In this document: positions 16,754-25,082 of the stretch, in pieces | Layout: each line of letters starts with the position of its first letter | Position numbering within the stretch: position 1 is the first letter of the stretch | Assembly: GCA_043787975.1 (NCBI GenBank) | Contig: JAYVUK010000001.1 | Span: 1-64,000 of the forward strand | Direction of reading: 5' to 3' | Source of the DNA: JAPLDA01 sp043787975 | GTDB taxonomy: Bacteria; Bacteroidota; Bacteroidia; AKYH767-A; 2013-40CM-41-45 | Length of the DNA stretch: 64,000 bases | The notes under the pieces: model-generated | The model's input: only the letters and a program-made list of their open reading frames with translations | Databases searched by the model: none | Told to the model about the DNA's origin: nothing | Made by a program: the position numbers and the translations under genes

Positions 16754-17208
16754 CTATGATTCAAGGTAATCTTTCAAAGAAGTATCAATAATCTGATTCC
16801 ATCCTTTAACGAAATTTTGCTTTGCAAAATCAGGATTTTCTTTCGGGAATGTTTCAAGTCCTGATTGATTCGTATGCGCTCATTATTTATCATGTGTTAG
16901 TTTTAATAAAGTTTGATTGCCCTGGGCCAACAGTTCAAATGTAACAAAAGAGTTTCCTTCATAGCCGTCATAGCGCCAGCTGTGGGTGAGTTTCTTTTCA
17001 TACATCACCTCCATTATTTTACATATGTGCAGGCATTGTTTTTCAGGGCTGGGGCCACCGGTAAATCGGAATTCAAAACCTACTTCTGCTTTAAATTCGG
17101 CGAGATCGAAGTACAATTTTTCATTTCAGTTTTAGCTGTAATTGCTTTCCAGGCTTTTGAAACGGGAGCATTGAATGTTCGTTCTGAAATGATTGGTTGA
17201 CTATCCAT
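16754..17208 (-). pseudogene. Broken AHSA1/SRPBCC-domain protein gene
   Basis: The minus-strand start at 17208 reads MDSQPIISERTFNAPVSKAW and breaks after EMKN near 17115, where one missing base shifts the frame. Restoring it gives NWYFDLAEFKAEVGFEF, the expected AHSA1 motif. The second part runs to KLTH, then ten extra codons with two stops (TAA TGA), then in the same frame GLETFPKENPDFAKQNF and GWNQIIDTSLKDYLES with a stop at 16754. AHSA1-type proteins bind small hydrophobic ligands or Hsp90-like partners. Two independent lesions make it non-functional as sequenced. Confidence 0.85.
16864..16890 (-). repeat. 27-base inverted copy of the methyltransferase 3' end
   Basis: The 27 bases here are the exact reverse complement of 19411-19437, which encodes the C-terminal IDSYALIIY part of the methyltransferase gene ending at 19399. 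The flanking bases differ on both sides. The copy is part of the ten-codon insert that breaks the AHSA1 gene. Confidence 0.85.
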
Positions 17209-17215
17209 AAAATTT

Positions 17216-17890
17216 CTAATTCGTATTTTCTTTGATTTCAATTTCACCCGTTGACAGAACATGAATGGAATAGTTGTTCTGCATTTCGCAACCGGCATCG
17301 TTGCAAAAGCCATCGTATAGCTCAATGGATTTTTCTTTGGTGATATAGAAATACCGGAACGGTGTTCCTTTGACATTACCGGAACCCGAACTTCCTTCAA
17401 AATAGATCAACAATACTTTGGCTGAATGGGTAGAGCTGTCATAAAGAATGAGATCTCCGTATAGGAGGCAACTGTTGGCTGGACATGATTTTTCAAATGT
17501 GGTGTTTTCATAAACATCATCACATATGTAATACACCTCGTAATTCCCGATGTTCGCCAGTTTATACCTACAGCTATCGAAAGGAAGAGAATTCGTGCAA
17601 GTACATGCAAGACCGTCACCTATTTTTATGTATTCAACATGTTCAATTGGTGGAGGAGAAAAAGTTTTCGCACGCGACATAACTTCGTAATAGGCGCTGG
17701 TGTGAAAAAAATCTACTTCATGCGGCTTCTTGATGGAGTCGTTTGATTCATCACTTGCTTCCCAATGCGGTGGAAATTTATGAGTAACCAGAATGCTGCA
17801 TCCAAACGGATATCGTTGAATAACCTGCGATTTGCATTCGGCCGAAAGAAAAAAAAGCAGACAGCTTAAAAATAAAAAGCACTTATTCAT
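17216..17890 (-). CDS. Exported protein of unknown function
   Basis: 224 residues with a signal peptide (MNKCFLFLSCLLFFLSAECKSQ). The FLSAEC segment could serve as a lipobox, though cleavage after KSQ is equally likely. The mature part is Cys-rich for this genome (GCSILVTH, ACTCTNSLPFDSC, CPANSC, CNDAGCEMQ), suggesting disulphides outside the cytoplasm. I recognise no family. The gene lies between the broken AHSA1 gene and a T9SS protein on the same strand; the gap to the T9SS gene is 19 bases, so the two are probably co-transcribed. Confidence 0.7.
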   Translation of the reverse strand: MNKCFLFLSCLLFFLSAECKSQVIQRYPFGCSILVTHKFPPHWEASDESNDSIKKPHEVDFFHTSAYYEVMSRAKTFSPPPIEHVEYIKIGDGLACTCTNSLPFDSCRYKLANIGNYEVYYICDDVYENTTFEKSCPANSCLLYGDLILYDSSTHSAKVLLIYFEGSSGSGNVKGTPFRYFYITKEKSIELYDGFCNDAGCEMQNNYSIHVLSTGEIEIKENTN

Positions 17891-17909
17891 GACAGTGTTT
17901 ATTTCGTCT

Positions 17910-19412
17910 TTACTGAATCAGCAATTTTCCTCTTCGCACCAGATTGTTTTTATCATCAAGTAAATCGTAAAAATAAATTCCGCTTTGCAAATTGCCTTTG
18001 GAGATTTCCGATTTTTGATTTCGAATTTCTGATTTGCGAACTTCTCTTCCCAATTCATCACGCACAACGAACGCGTAAACTTTAAACTGTAAACCGGAAA
18101 CCTCAATGGTTGCTATTGTACTGAATGGATTCGGATAGATCCTGATTTCAGAAGAAGAAAAAATACCTTCAATTCCGGAAGGTGGATCCGTAAGTGTATC
18201 ATCATAACAAACAGAGCAACCATTGGCATCGGTTACACAGATTGTATAAATGCCTTGTGAAAGATTCATAAAACAATTCCCATTGAATGTTGCCGGAGGG
18301 GAAATTGAGTACGCGTAAACAGGCGTGCCGCCGCTTACAGCTCCTGGACATATTGATCCATCAGAGCATCCGATGCAAGTTGGATTATTTGTAATGGGAT
18401 TTCCGGGAACAAGTTGTGAGGGTTGATTCAGCGTAGAACTTGCTGTTGCAGTACAACCGTTAAAATCGGTCACCAATACAGTATAGGTTCCCGCACATAA
18501 GCCAACTGTAATACCTCCAGGTAACCATTGATAAATATACGCAGGAGTTCCACCACTCACATTGGCAGAGAGTGATCCGTCGCAATCACCATTGCAATAA
18601 ATCGGTTGTGAAATTGAAATGGAAACAGAGATAGAGCAGGGAAGAGCGGCAGTTCCTGAAAGTGTAATGTCATCAACGGCAAAGGAAGGATCCGTGCCGA
18701 CTCCGTCATCGTTGTTCGTCCATCTGAATCCAATTTTTATACTGGAATTGTTATTCGCACTTGCGGGAAGCTGTGCTGTATAAGCCGTCCAATAACCTTG
18801 TCCGGCACATGAAGCATTGTTGGAAGAAACAAGCGAAGAGAATGTTGAAGTCCATAAAGAGCCGTTGTAATAAAGCCACGATGAGCCATCATAATATGCA
18901 AGCGCTGCGTAATCAGAACCTGCACAGCCTTGCATAAAGTAGTTGAAAGAAATTGTGATGGTGTCATAACCGTTGCAATTGATTATCGGCGATTCTGCTC
19001 TTGCATCTGTTGCGACGCAAATTCCCAGTCCGCATATTCCTCCTGCATTGTACGTTGCTCCTGCATCTCCACCTAATAGCGGAGATGGTCCGAGATGAAG
19101 CGTTCGGTTAATAAGCGAAGCATCGTTGCCGCAGCCGTCTCCACAATTATCAACACCCATTCCTGCTTCGGTGGCGCTTACATACCAGGTATTTGAGTAC
19201 GTGTCATTTGTTCCGGTGATCGCAACAGACCATGCTCCGTTTGTTCCGGAATAAGAGCTTGCTAAATTTCCCTGCGAACATCCTTCTCCGAAATTTTCCG
19301 TCCAGAAAACCTGGGCATTGGCAGTAAAAGAAATAATAAGCAACAGCAAACACAATCCTGCTTTTATCTCTTTATTTTTATTGCTACGCACCAGCTTATT
19401 ATTTCTCTCCAT
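17910..19412 (-). CDS. T9SS-secreted protein with SprB-type repeats
   Basis: About 500 residues from the ATG at 19412; two longer in-frame starts lie inside the methyltransferase gene. A signal peptide (KAGLCLLLLIISFTANAQ) precedes a jellyroll-like domain with W.....C.GSDYAALAYYDG motifs. Two SprB-like repeats follow (ISISQPIYCNGDCDGSL, VSGGTPAYIYQW, then GGTPVYAYSISPP). The C-terminus is a T9SS type A sorting domain (IRIYPNPFSTIATIEV to SGIYFYDLLDD). A word-repeat peptide (RKSEIRNQKSEIS) is inserted in the sorting domain. Likely a surface or adhesin-like protein; ligand unknown. The start overlaps the methyltransferase end by 14 bases. Confidence 0.85.
   Translation of the reverse strand: MERNNKLVRSNKNKEIKAGLCLLLLIISFTANAQVFWTENFGEGCSQGNLASSYSGTNGAWSVAITGTNDTYSNTWYVSATEAGMGVDNCGDGCGNDASLINRTLHLGPSPLLGGDAGATYNAGGICGLGICVATDARAESPIINCNGYDTITISFNYFMQGCAGSDYAALAYYDGSSWLYYNGSLWTSTFSSLVSSNNASCAGQGYWTAYTAQLPASANNNSSIKIGFRWTNNDDGVGTDPSFAVDDITLSGTAALPCSISVSISISQPIYCNGDCDGSLSANVSGGTPAYIYQWLPGGITVGLCAGTYTVLVTDFNGCTATASSTLNQPSQLVPGNPITNNPTCIGCSDGSICPGAVSGGTPVYAYSISPPATFNGNCFMNLSQGIYTICVTDANGCSVCYDDTLTDPPSGIEGIFSSSEIRIYPNPFSTIATIEVSGLQFKVYAFVVRDELGREVRKSEIRNQKSEISKGNLQSGIYFYDLLDDKNNLVRRGKLLIQ
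18002..18042. repeat. Word repeat (GAAATCGAAATCAGAAAT type) inside a T9SS sorting domain
   Basis: Reiterated TTTCTGATTT/TTTCGAATTT words on the plus strand are translated on the minus strand as KSEIRNQKSEI within the sorting domain of the T9SS gene 17910-19412. The same peptide words occur in the FKBP lipoprotein at 8530. Confidence 0.65.
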
Positions 19413-20244
19413 AAATAATGAGCGCATACGAATCAATAGAAACTTTTCCGGAAGGATATTTCTGGTTGATTGAGTCATACACTTCATTTTTTATTTTCGT
19501 TTTCATGGTGTCGTCTGCATTCGCAAGAGCCGCAACAACAGGAGCAGCTACTTCCATCATCATACTCCAATACGCATCCGTAGTTCCGCTGTTTAATTTT
19601 CCAACCACTTCTTTTTCGGAAATATTTTTCAGACCTGCCTCTTTAAATAGGTCGGCAATGAACCCGCTTTTTGCGCAGCGAAACATGCCCGGTGCTCCCG
19701 GCGGTGGCGGCGGCAGTTGCATCTTTTCACTAATGGTACCCATCGTAGCTGTCACCCAGAAATTTTTTTCAGGCGTACCCCATACCGTAGTAGCAATCCG
19801 TCCTCCGGGTTTCAGTACGCGAGCCATCTCTTTTGCTGCCATCAACATATCAGGAAAAAACATAAAACCTAGACGACAACTGATTGCATCAAACGTGTTG
19901 TCTGCAAATGGCAGTTCAGAAACATCACACACTTTTGTTTCAAAATTTTTAACTCCTCTTTTCGCAGCTTTTTCCCGCGCTATATCCAGCATGCCTTCAG
20001 CAAGGTCAGTGCTGATTACCTTTCCACTCTTGATCATCTCTGCAATGGTAAGTCCGGGTTCACCTGTTCCTGCGGCCACATCCAGCACCACATCACCATC
20101 TGTTGGTTTCAGCATGTGAATGATTGCATCACCCATCGGATGTAAGAAGTCCATTGTAAGGTCGTCCCATTTTTTCCAACCGGAAGAAAATTTATTCCAG
20201 GTTTCTTTTTGTTGTTCGCGGATTTGTTCGAGTTGTGCTTCCAT
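19399..20244 (-). CDS. Class I SAM-dependent methyltransferase (UbiE/COQ5-like fold)
   Basis: 281 residues. SAM-binding motif I is VVLDVAAGTGEPGLTIA (about residue 55), motif II lies in VISTDLAEGMLDIAREKA, and the post-I region has FDAISCRLGFMFFPDM and MARVLKPGGRIATTVWG. No substrate-specific motif is evident. A bacterial methyltransferase of this type may act on a quinone, lipid or small metabolite; the menaquinone gene mqnE elsewhere in the window is not adjacent and does not decide it. Its 3' end is the apparent source of the 27-base inverted copy in the broken AHSA1 gene. Confidence 0.85.
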   Translation of the reverse strand: MEAQLEQIREQQKETWNKFSSGWKKWDDLTMDFLHPMGDAIIHMLKPTDGDVVLDVAAGTGEPGLTIAEMIKSGKVISTDLAEGMLDIAREKAAKRGVKNFETKVCDVSELPFADNTFDAISCRLGFMFFPDMLMAAKEMARVLKPGGRIATTVWGTPEKNFWVTATMGTISEKMQLPPPPPGAPGMFRCAKSGFIADLFKEAGLKNISEKEVVGKLNSGTTDAYWSMMMEVAAPVVAALANADDTMKTKIKNEVYDSINQKYPSGKVSIDSYALIIYGEK

Positions 20245-20439
20245 GTTAAGTTGAGTTTGGTTGTTTGAATTGAATAAAAGTAATCAATATTTTGAAATTA
20301 AATGATCTGTTTGAATTGCCTAAAATGAGATGAAAAAGGATGCTTGATTTCAATTGGATTCGTTTCATCCATGTGTGAATCATGTAAACTATTTATTAAA
20401 TTGTATAACACTTTTCGGTATCAGCATCTTCACTTTTGC

Positions 20440-21075
20440 ATGACGGTGATCAGAAAAAGTTTAACACTCCTGTTTTTTTTAATTGTAACCATTTCTCTTG
20501 CAATTGCCCAGGAAGATGACAAGAGTCCGATTACTAGGTTTTTGGTTAAAAGAAATTATTCATTTCCGGATTCACCGGATAAAAAGGATATACCGGACAG
20601 TTTAAAAAAATGGCCCGATACACTTTACTATAACACCGTGTACAAGGCGAAACTTTTAGGGTCTCCTACCATTCCGATTTCGTTCAGCAGGATAGAATAC
20701 ATAAACGGCCAATACGAGGTAAGCCCGACCATCAGTGTTGGTTATGGCTATACCTGGTTTTTTGGAGATTTTATTTTCAATGAGAACGATAAAATAACGG
20801 TTGATCCTACATTCTTCTTTGGACTAGTAGCCGATGTAGCATTGCAAAGCAATTTCAGTTTTAACAAGCCGACCGGTTTTTTTACCGGTGGATTCATCGG
20901 GTTTGGTGCCTTTTCTTTATTTGGAGGATATGATTTTATCAGCCATTCTGCTGCCATTGGATTGGGTGGAAGAGTGGACTTGTATACCATTTCCCAAAAC
21001 TTCTTTCACCCGATAGGAAGAGTATATGAAGTAAGAAGGCACAAACGAATAGCAACACCAATCGAAAATGAATAA
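20440..21075 (+). CDS. Exported conserved-type protein of unknown function
   Basis: 211 residues from the ATG at 20440, chosen because a signal peptide follows at once (TVIRKSLTLLFFLIVTISLAIAQ); the frame extends 32 codons further upstream without one. The mature part has short amphipathic strands and Gly/aromatic pairs (ISVGYGYTWFFGDFIF, PTGFFTGGFIGFGAFSLFGG), suggesting a small outer-membrane barrel. I do not recognise a family. It is divergent from the methyltransferase. Confidence 0.65.
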   Translation: MTVIRKSLTLLFFLIVTISLAIAQEDDKSPITRFLVKRNYSFPDSPDKKDIPDSLKKWPDTLYYNTVYKAKLLGSPTIPISFSRIEYINGQYEVSPTISVGYGYTWFFGDFIFNENDKITVDPTFFFGLVADVALQSNFSFNKPTGFFTGGFIGFGAFSLFGGYDFISHSAAIGLGGRVDLYTISQNFFHPIGRVYEVRRHKRIATPIENE

Positions 21076-21132
21076 TCGATGCAATCGTATTTGCAGGACA
21101 AATAAATTAGAACGAATTAAAATAGAACTAAT

Positions 21133-21213
21133 ATGACAATGGCATGGTGGACCGGATTGGCAATTGCAGTACTCGTAATTGGATTGCTATACAAATTGCG
21201 GAAAAGAAAATGA
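21133..21213 (+). CDS. Candidate 26-residue membrane peptide
   Basis: The ORF encodes MTMAWWTGLAIAVLVIG and then LLYKLRKRK: a single hydrophobic segment flanked by a cationic tail. The composition fits a real small membrane protein with an N-out, K/R-rich C-terminal-in topology. It lies 57 bases after the preceding exported-protein gene on the same strand. No Shine-Dalgarno is evident, which is normal in Bacteroidota. Chance cannot be excluded for so short an ORF. Confidence 0.4.
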   Translation: MTMAWWTGLAIAVLVIGLLYKLRKRK

Positions 21214-21269
21214 GAAGCCTCTTACACAGCGCGAAGATGAAAACTATATAATAGAAATGTATCTAGGTT

Positions 21270-21773
21270 TTACTTTCTCCCAAAGAGACCTGTGATTTCT
21301 CCTGTAGCTAAAATGTGATCAGCCATGACCTCTTCAATTGTTTTCCGGCTTGCACCTTCTTTCAGATTCAGTTGCGAGTCGAGTGCATAGACTCTGAAGT
21401 GGTAGTGATGAATTCCTTCAGGTGCGCAGGGGCCTGTGTAACCTAACGTTCCTTTACTGTTTTTTCCCTTTATGCCGGGATCAGCATTTTCCATGATTCT
21501 TCCAGCCGGAATGATATCAAACGATACCCAATGATCGAAGTTTCCGCCTGCTGCATCAGCATCAAACATGATCAACACCAGTGTTATCGCATCCTTAGGA
21601 ACCTCCGTGATGGACAGTTCAGGACTTACATTGATTCCGTTACACGTATATTTGGAAGGCATCATTTCTCCATCGCTGAAGGATGGAGAAGTTATAACTA
21701 AAGTTGAATGGATAAAGATCGATGCAAGCAGAACAAATGAATACATCCAGTTATTTTTTTTAAAGGTAGACAA
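21270..21773 (-). CDS. YbhB/YbcL-family PEBP-like protein, exported
   Basis: 167 residues with an N-terminal hydrophobic segment (NWMYSFVLLASIFIHSTLVI), probably a signal peptide. The PEBP (Raf kinase inhibitor-like) core is plain: SDGEMMPSKYTCNGINVSPEL, MFDADAAGGNFDHWVSFDI, GYTGPCAPEGIHHYHFRVYAL and a C-terminal EITGLFGRK. Bacterial PEBP proteins bind small ligands; the substrate is unknown. The length matches the family. Confidence 0.92.
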   Translation of the reverse strand: MSTFKKNNWMYSFVLLASIFIHSTLVITSPSFSDGEMMPSKYTCNGINVSPELSITEVPKDAITLVLIMFDADAAGGNFDHWVSFDIIPAGRIMENADPGIKGKNSKGTLGYTGPCAPEGIHHYHFRVYALDSQLNLKEGASRKTIEEVMADHILATGEITGLFGRK

Positions 21774-21889
21774 AAAATATAGCTCCCGGAGATAAAGGAA
21801 GTTACCCGTTGCTATTAATTTGCAAGTCAGTTATCAAAACCTCTTTGATCCCTTTTTAGAAGGCAGTTCTTTTCAAGACTTAAAACTCA

Positions 21890-22591
21890 TCACCTGCCAA
21901 TTAGAAATATTGTATCCCGCTTATTAATAACAGGTATTTTTTTCTTCCAGTCTTTTATACTTTTTGTTTTAATAAATTCTGTTGGCCCTGTAATTTCGCT
22001 CGCGATACAAAGCATGGTATCAGCATCACAGGTTTGAAGAATGTCTTCCAGTAAATGTTGGTTACGATAAGGAGCTTCAATAAAAATTTGTGTCTGGTTT
22101 TTTGTACGTGCGAACTTTTCCAATTCTTTCAGGGTTTTAATCCGTGCTATTCGCTCTTTAGGAAGATAGCCGGCAAATGAAAATGATTGTCCGTTTAATC
22201 CGCTTGCCATCAACGAAAGAATGACAGATGATGGACCGACCAGTGGGACGATCGGAATGTTATTCAGATGCGCAGCACGCACCAACTCGGCTCCTGGATC
22301 AGCTACAGTGGGACAGCCGGCTTCTGAAAGCAAGCCAAGATTTTTTCCTGCAAGCAATGGTTTTAATAAATGGCCTAAATCAGTGGATGCATTGTGTTCA
22401 TTCAACAGATAAAGTTGAACCTCGTTCAACGATTTTTTATAGCCGGCCTTTTTCAAAAAATGCCTAGCAGATTTTTCATCCTCTACTACAAAGTCATCGA
22501 GTGTATTGATGATGTCTTTTACATATAGAGGAATCACTTGGATGTTTTCATCACTTAATTGGGTAGGGATAAGATAGAGTGTTGGTGACAT
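21890..22591 (-). CDS. Tetrapyrrole-methylase-fold methyltransferase, RsmI-like
   Basis: 233 residues, shorter than classical RsmI (about 280), as in a common Bacteroidota paralogue. Family motifs: LLSEAGCPTVADPGAELV, PLVGPSSVILSLMASGLNGQSFSFAGYLP and FIEAPYRNQHLLEDI. RsmI modifies C1402 of 16S rRNA at the 2'-O position; whether this short form does the same is inference. It is divergent from the lipoprotein gene at 22719, with a 16-bp-arm palindrome in the gap. Confidence 0.88.
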   Translation of the reverse strand: MSPTLYLIPTQLSDENIQVIPLYVKDIINTLDDFVVEDEKSARHFLKKAGYKKSLNEVQLYLLNEHNASTDLGHLLKPLLAGKNLGLLSEAGCPTVADPGAELVRAAHLNNIPIVPLVGPSSVILSLMASGLNGQSFSFAGYLPKERIARIKTLKELEKFARTKNQTQIFIEAPYRNQHLLEDILQTCDADTMLCIASEITGPTEFIKTKSIKDWKKKIPVINKRDTIFLIGR

Positions 22592-22627
22592 GGCCAGTTG
22601 TGAGGGGCGAATGTACGATTGTTCATT

Positions 22628-22667
22628 GGTTCAATGGTTCATTCGTAAACCAATGAACCATTGAACC
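22628..22667. repeat. GGTTCAATGGTTCATT palindrome
   Basis: GGTTCAATGGTTCATT (22628-22643) and its exact reverse complement (22652-22667) are separated by eight bases. It lies in the divergent gap between the RsmI-like gene and a lipoprotein gene, hence probably not a terminator. It is one of the word palindromes of this window. Confidence 0.8.
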
Positions 22668-22718
22668 ATAAAAAAAACAAGTTCTTTCGATATCAAAGAT
22701 GTTCATTAACTTTACTTC

Positions 22719-23414
22719 GTGAAACATTTTTACAAAATCTGCATCATTGTTTTTGTTTTAAGTTCCTGTAAGAAGGAAAGAGTGGAAGACACATCTCCTT
22801 ACATGTATTATAGCTACTTTCCACTGGTAAAGGGAAGCTGGGCAATTTATGATGTTGATTCAATCGCTCACTTGGAAGATGACGATGGCACCAATCAGCC
22901 GGATACAAGCATTCGTATTTTTCATTTCAAAATTATGGAAGTGGTTGATACGGATTTTATTGACGGAGAGGGGCACCAGGCATTCAAAATTGCACGATAC
23001 AAACAGGCAAACGATACGTTGCCTTTTGATTTTCAATCGGAATGGGTGGCAACTCGCACTTCAAATTCTGCGCAGCGTGTAGAGGATAACATACGTTATG
23101 TAAAGCTATCATTTCCGATCAATACCAGGTCTGAAGCATGGAATGGAAATGCATATAACAGTTTCCTGGAAGAGGATTATTCGTACACGGATATTCATGT
23201 TTCCGCCACAATTAACAACCTATCTTTCGACTCTACTGTAACGGTACTTCAGTTGGAAGACAACAACGTGTTGCATCGCATTTTTAAAGAAGAAAAATAT
23301 GCGAATCATATCGGCATAATTTATAAACAAAAAGACAGTCTGAATTTAAATGGTATTCTGCAGGTAACCAATGGCTTTGAATATAAGGAAACACTTCATT
23401 CGTATGGAAATTAA
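22719..23414 (+). CDS. Lipoprotein of unknown function
   Basis: 231 residues with a GTG start at 22719. The lipoprotein signal KHFYKICIIVFVLSSC has the lipobox Cys near residue 16. The mature domain begins YMYYSYFPLVKGSWAIYDVD, a motif (YFPL..G.W..Y.vd) I associate with conserved Bacteroidota lipoproteins of unknown role. The start of the following subtilase gene is two bases after the stop (or overlaps it if the earlier ATG is used), so the two are co-transcribed. Confidence 0.75.
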   Translation: MKHFYKICIIVFVLSSCKKERVEDTSPYMYYSYFPLVKGSWAIYDVDSIAHLEDDDGTNQPDTSIRIFHFKIMEVVDTDFIDGEGHQAFKIARYKQANDTLPFDFQSEWVATRTSNSAQRVEDNIRYVKLSFPINTRSEAWNGNAYNSFLEEDYSYTDIHVSATINNLSFDSTVTVLQLEDNNVLHRIFKEEKYANHIGIIYKQKDSLNLNGILQVTNGFEYKETLHSYGN

Positions 23415-23415
23415 A

Positions 23416-25080
23416 ATGAGCAAGCGGATTTTACTAATAGCTGTATTCTTTCTTCCTTTTTTTTCCTCAGGGCAATCAAAATATTTTATACAGTTCACCG
23501 ATAAAAATAACAGTCCTTTTTCCATTTCAAATCCATCCGCGTTTCTCACGCAACGTGCGCTTGACAGAAGAGTAGCGCAGGGGATTTTAATTGATTCAAC
23601 GGATATTCCTGTCAATCAAAACTACATTGACAGCGTGATCAGTAAAGGTGCACATGTACTCACGCGTTCAAAATGGTTTAACGGAGTTACGATCGATGCA
23701 GATTCAGCTACGCTGCAAGCTGTACTTGCGTTGCCTTTTGTACAACAGTCAACACAGGTTCATCGCAATCATTCAAATCTTTCGGATGAAGAAAGATCGA
23801 ATAAATTTTTCATGCCTTTGAACGCCCAGCGCAATGCATTGCCTCACGCGCAGGCATTTGACTATGGTCAGTCATTCGACCAGATTCATATCATGAACGG
23901 AGATTATTTGCACAATGCAGGTTTTCATGGTGAGGGTAAAGTAATCGCATTGCTCGATGCAGGATTCCTGGATGCAAATATTTTACCTGCGTTCGACAGT
24001 CTCTTTGCAAATAACCAAATTCTCGGCACATGGGATTTTGTTGCAGGTGAAGCGAGTGTATACGAAGATTATCTGCATGGTATGATGGTGCTTTCTACCA
24101 TCGGTGGAAATGTTCCCGGTCAGCTGGTTGGAACCGCACCCAAGGCGAGCTTCTGGCTGTTGCGTACAGAAGATGTGGCAACCGAATACATCATTGAAGA
24201 GTACAATTGGGATGCGGGAGCAGAATTTGCTGACAGTGTGGGAGCAGATATCATTTCAACATCACTTGGTTATACCACCTTCCTCGATCCGACAGAAGAT
24301 CATACATACGCTGATCAGAATGGACATACGAACCCATCTTCAAGAGCAGCAAACATTGCATTCTCGAAAGGAATGCTGGTGTGTGCAAGTGCAGGAAATG
24401 AAGGTTCTAATTTTTTCCATTACATCAGTTCTCCTGCCGATGGCGACAGCGTGATTGCAGTCGGTGCTGTGGATATTTTTGGCAGCTATGCTTCGTTCAG
24501 CAGCACTGGTCCTTCTTCTGATGGTGATGTAAAACCAAATGTTGCCGCTGTCGGTTTAAACGATGTACTTTCCAATACCGATGGTTCAATCGGAAATGCA
24601 AGCGGAACTTCCTTTGCCTGTCCTGTGTTGGCGGGCTCTGCAGCATGTTTGTGGCAGGCACATCCTGCACGAAGTAATAACGAGATTAAAGACGCAATTC
24701 AACGAAGTGCTTCGCAATACTTCGGTCCTGATTCATTGCTCGGGTATGGTATTCCAAACTTTTTAGTTGCAGATTCATTGCTTAACATAACTGTTGGCGG
24801 AACTCAATTGAATTCTTCAAGCAAAGATCAATTGGTTTATGTTTCTCCGAACCCGTTTGTCGGAATGATTGAACTGAAATTTTATTCCGGATCAAATCAG
24901 AAACTGAACATCGAAATTTTTGATTCTTTTGGGAAAAAAATAAAAGAACAAAGCGTGAAAATTTCTGCAGGGGATAAGAAAAGTATTGATTTGTACCTTG
25001 GAGAATTAAGCAAAGGAATTTATTTCATTGAAGTCTCTTCAAACGAAAATAAGTTTGTGAGAAAAATTGTGAAACTGTAA
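23416..25080 (+). CDS. Subtilisin-like S8 serine protease, T9SS-secreted
   Basis: 554 residues from the ATG at 23416 (a start at 23404 is also possible). A signal peptide (MSKRILLIAVFFLPFFSSGQ) is followed by a prodomain-like region. The catalytic triad is visible: Asp in VIALLDAGF, His in YLHGMMVLSTIGG and Ser in NASGTSFACPVLAGS. The C-terminus is a T9SS sorting domain (VYVSPNPFVGMIEL to SKGIYFIEVSSNENKFVRKIVKL). The enzyme should act outside the cell or at its surface. It is preceded by a lipoprotein gene with which it is probably co-transcribed. Confidence 0.93.
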   Translation: MSKRILLIAVFFLPFFSSGQSKYFIQFTDKNNSPFSISNPSAFLTQRALDRRVAQGILIDSTDIPVNQNYIDSVISKGAHVLTRSKWFNGVTIDADSATLQAVLALPFVQQSTQVHRNHSNLSDEERSNKFFMPLNAQRNALPHAQAFDYGQSFDQIHIMNGDYLHNAGFHGEGKVIALLDAGFLDANILPAFDSLFANNQILGTWDFVAGEASVYEDYLHGMMVLSTIGGNVPGQLVGTAPKASFWLLRTEDVATEYIIEEYNWDAGAEFADSVGADIISTSLGYTTFLDPTEDHTYADQNGHTNPSSRAANIAFSKGMLVCASAGNEGSNFFHYISSPADGDSVIAVGAVDIFGSYASFSSTGPSSDGDVKPNVAAVGLNDVLSNTDGSIGNASGTSFACPVLAGSAACLWQAHPARSNNEIKDAIQRSASQYFGPDSLLGYGIPNFLVADSLLNITVGGTQLNSSSKDQLVYVSPNPFVGMIELKFYSGSNQKLNIEIFDSFGKKIKEQSVKISAGDKKSIDLYLGELSKGIYFIEVSSNENKFVRKIVKL

Positions 25081-25082
25081 AA

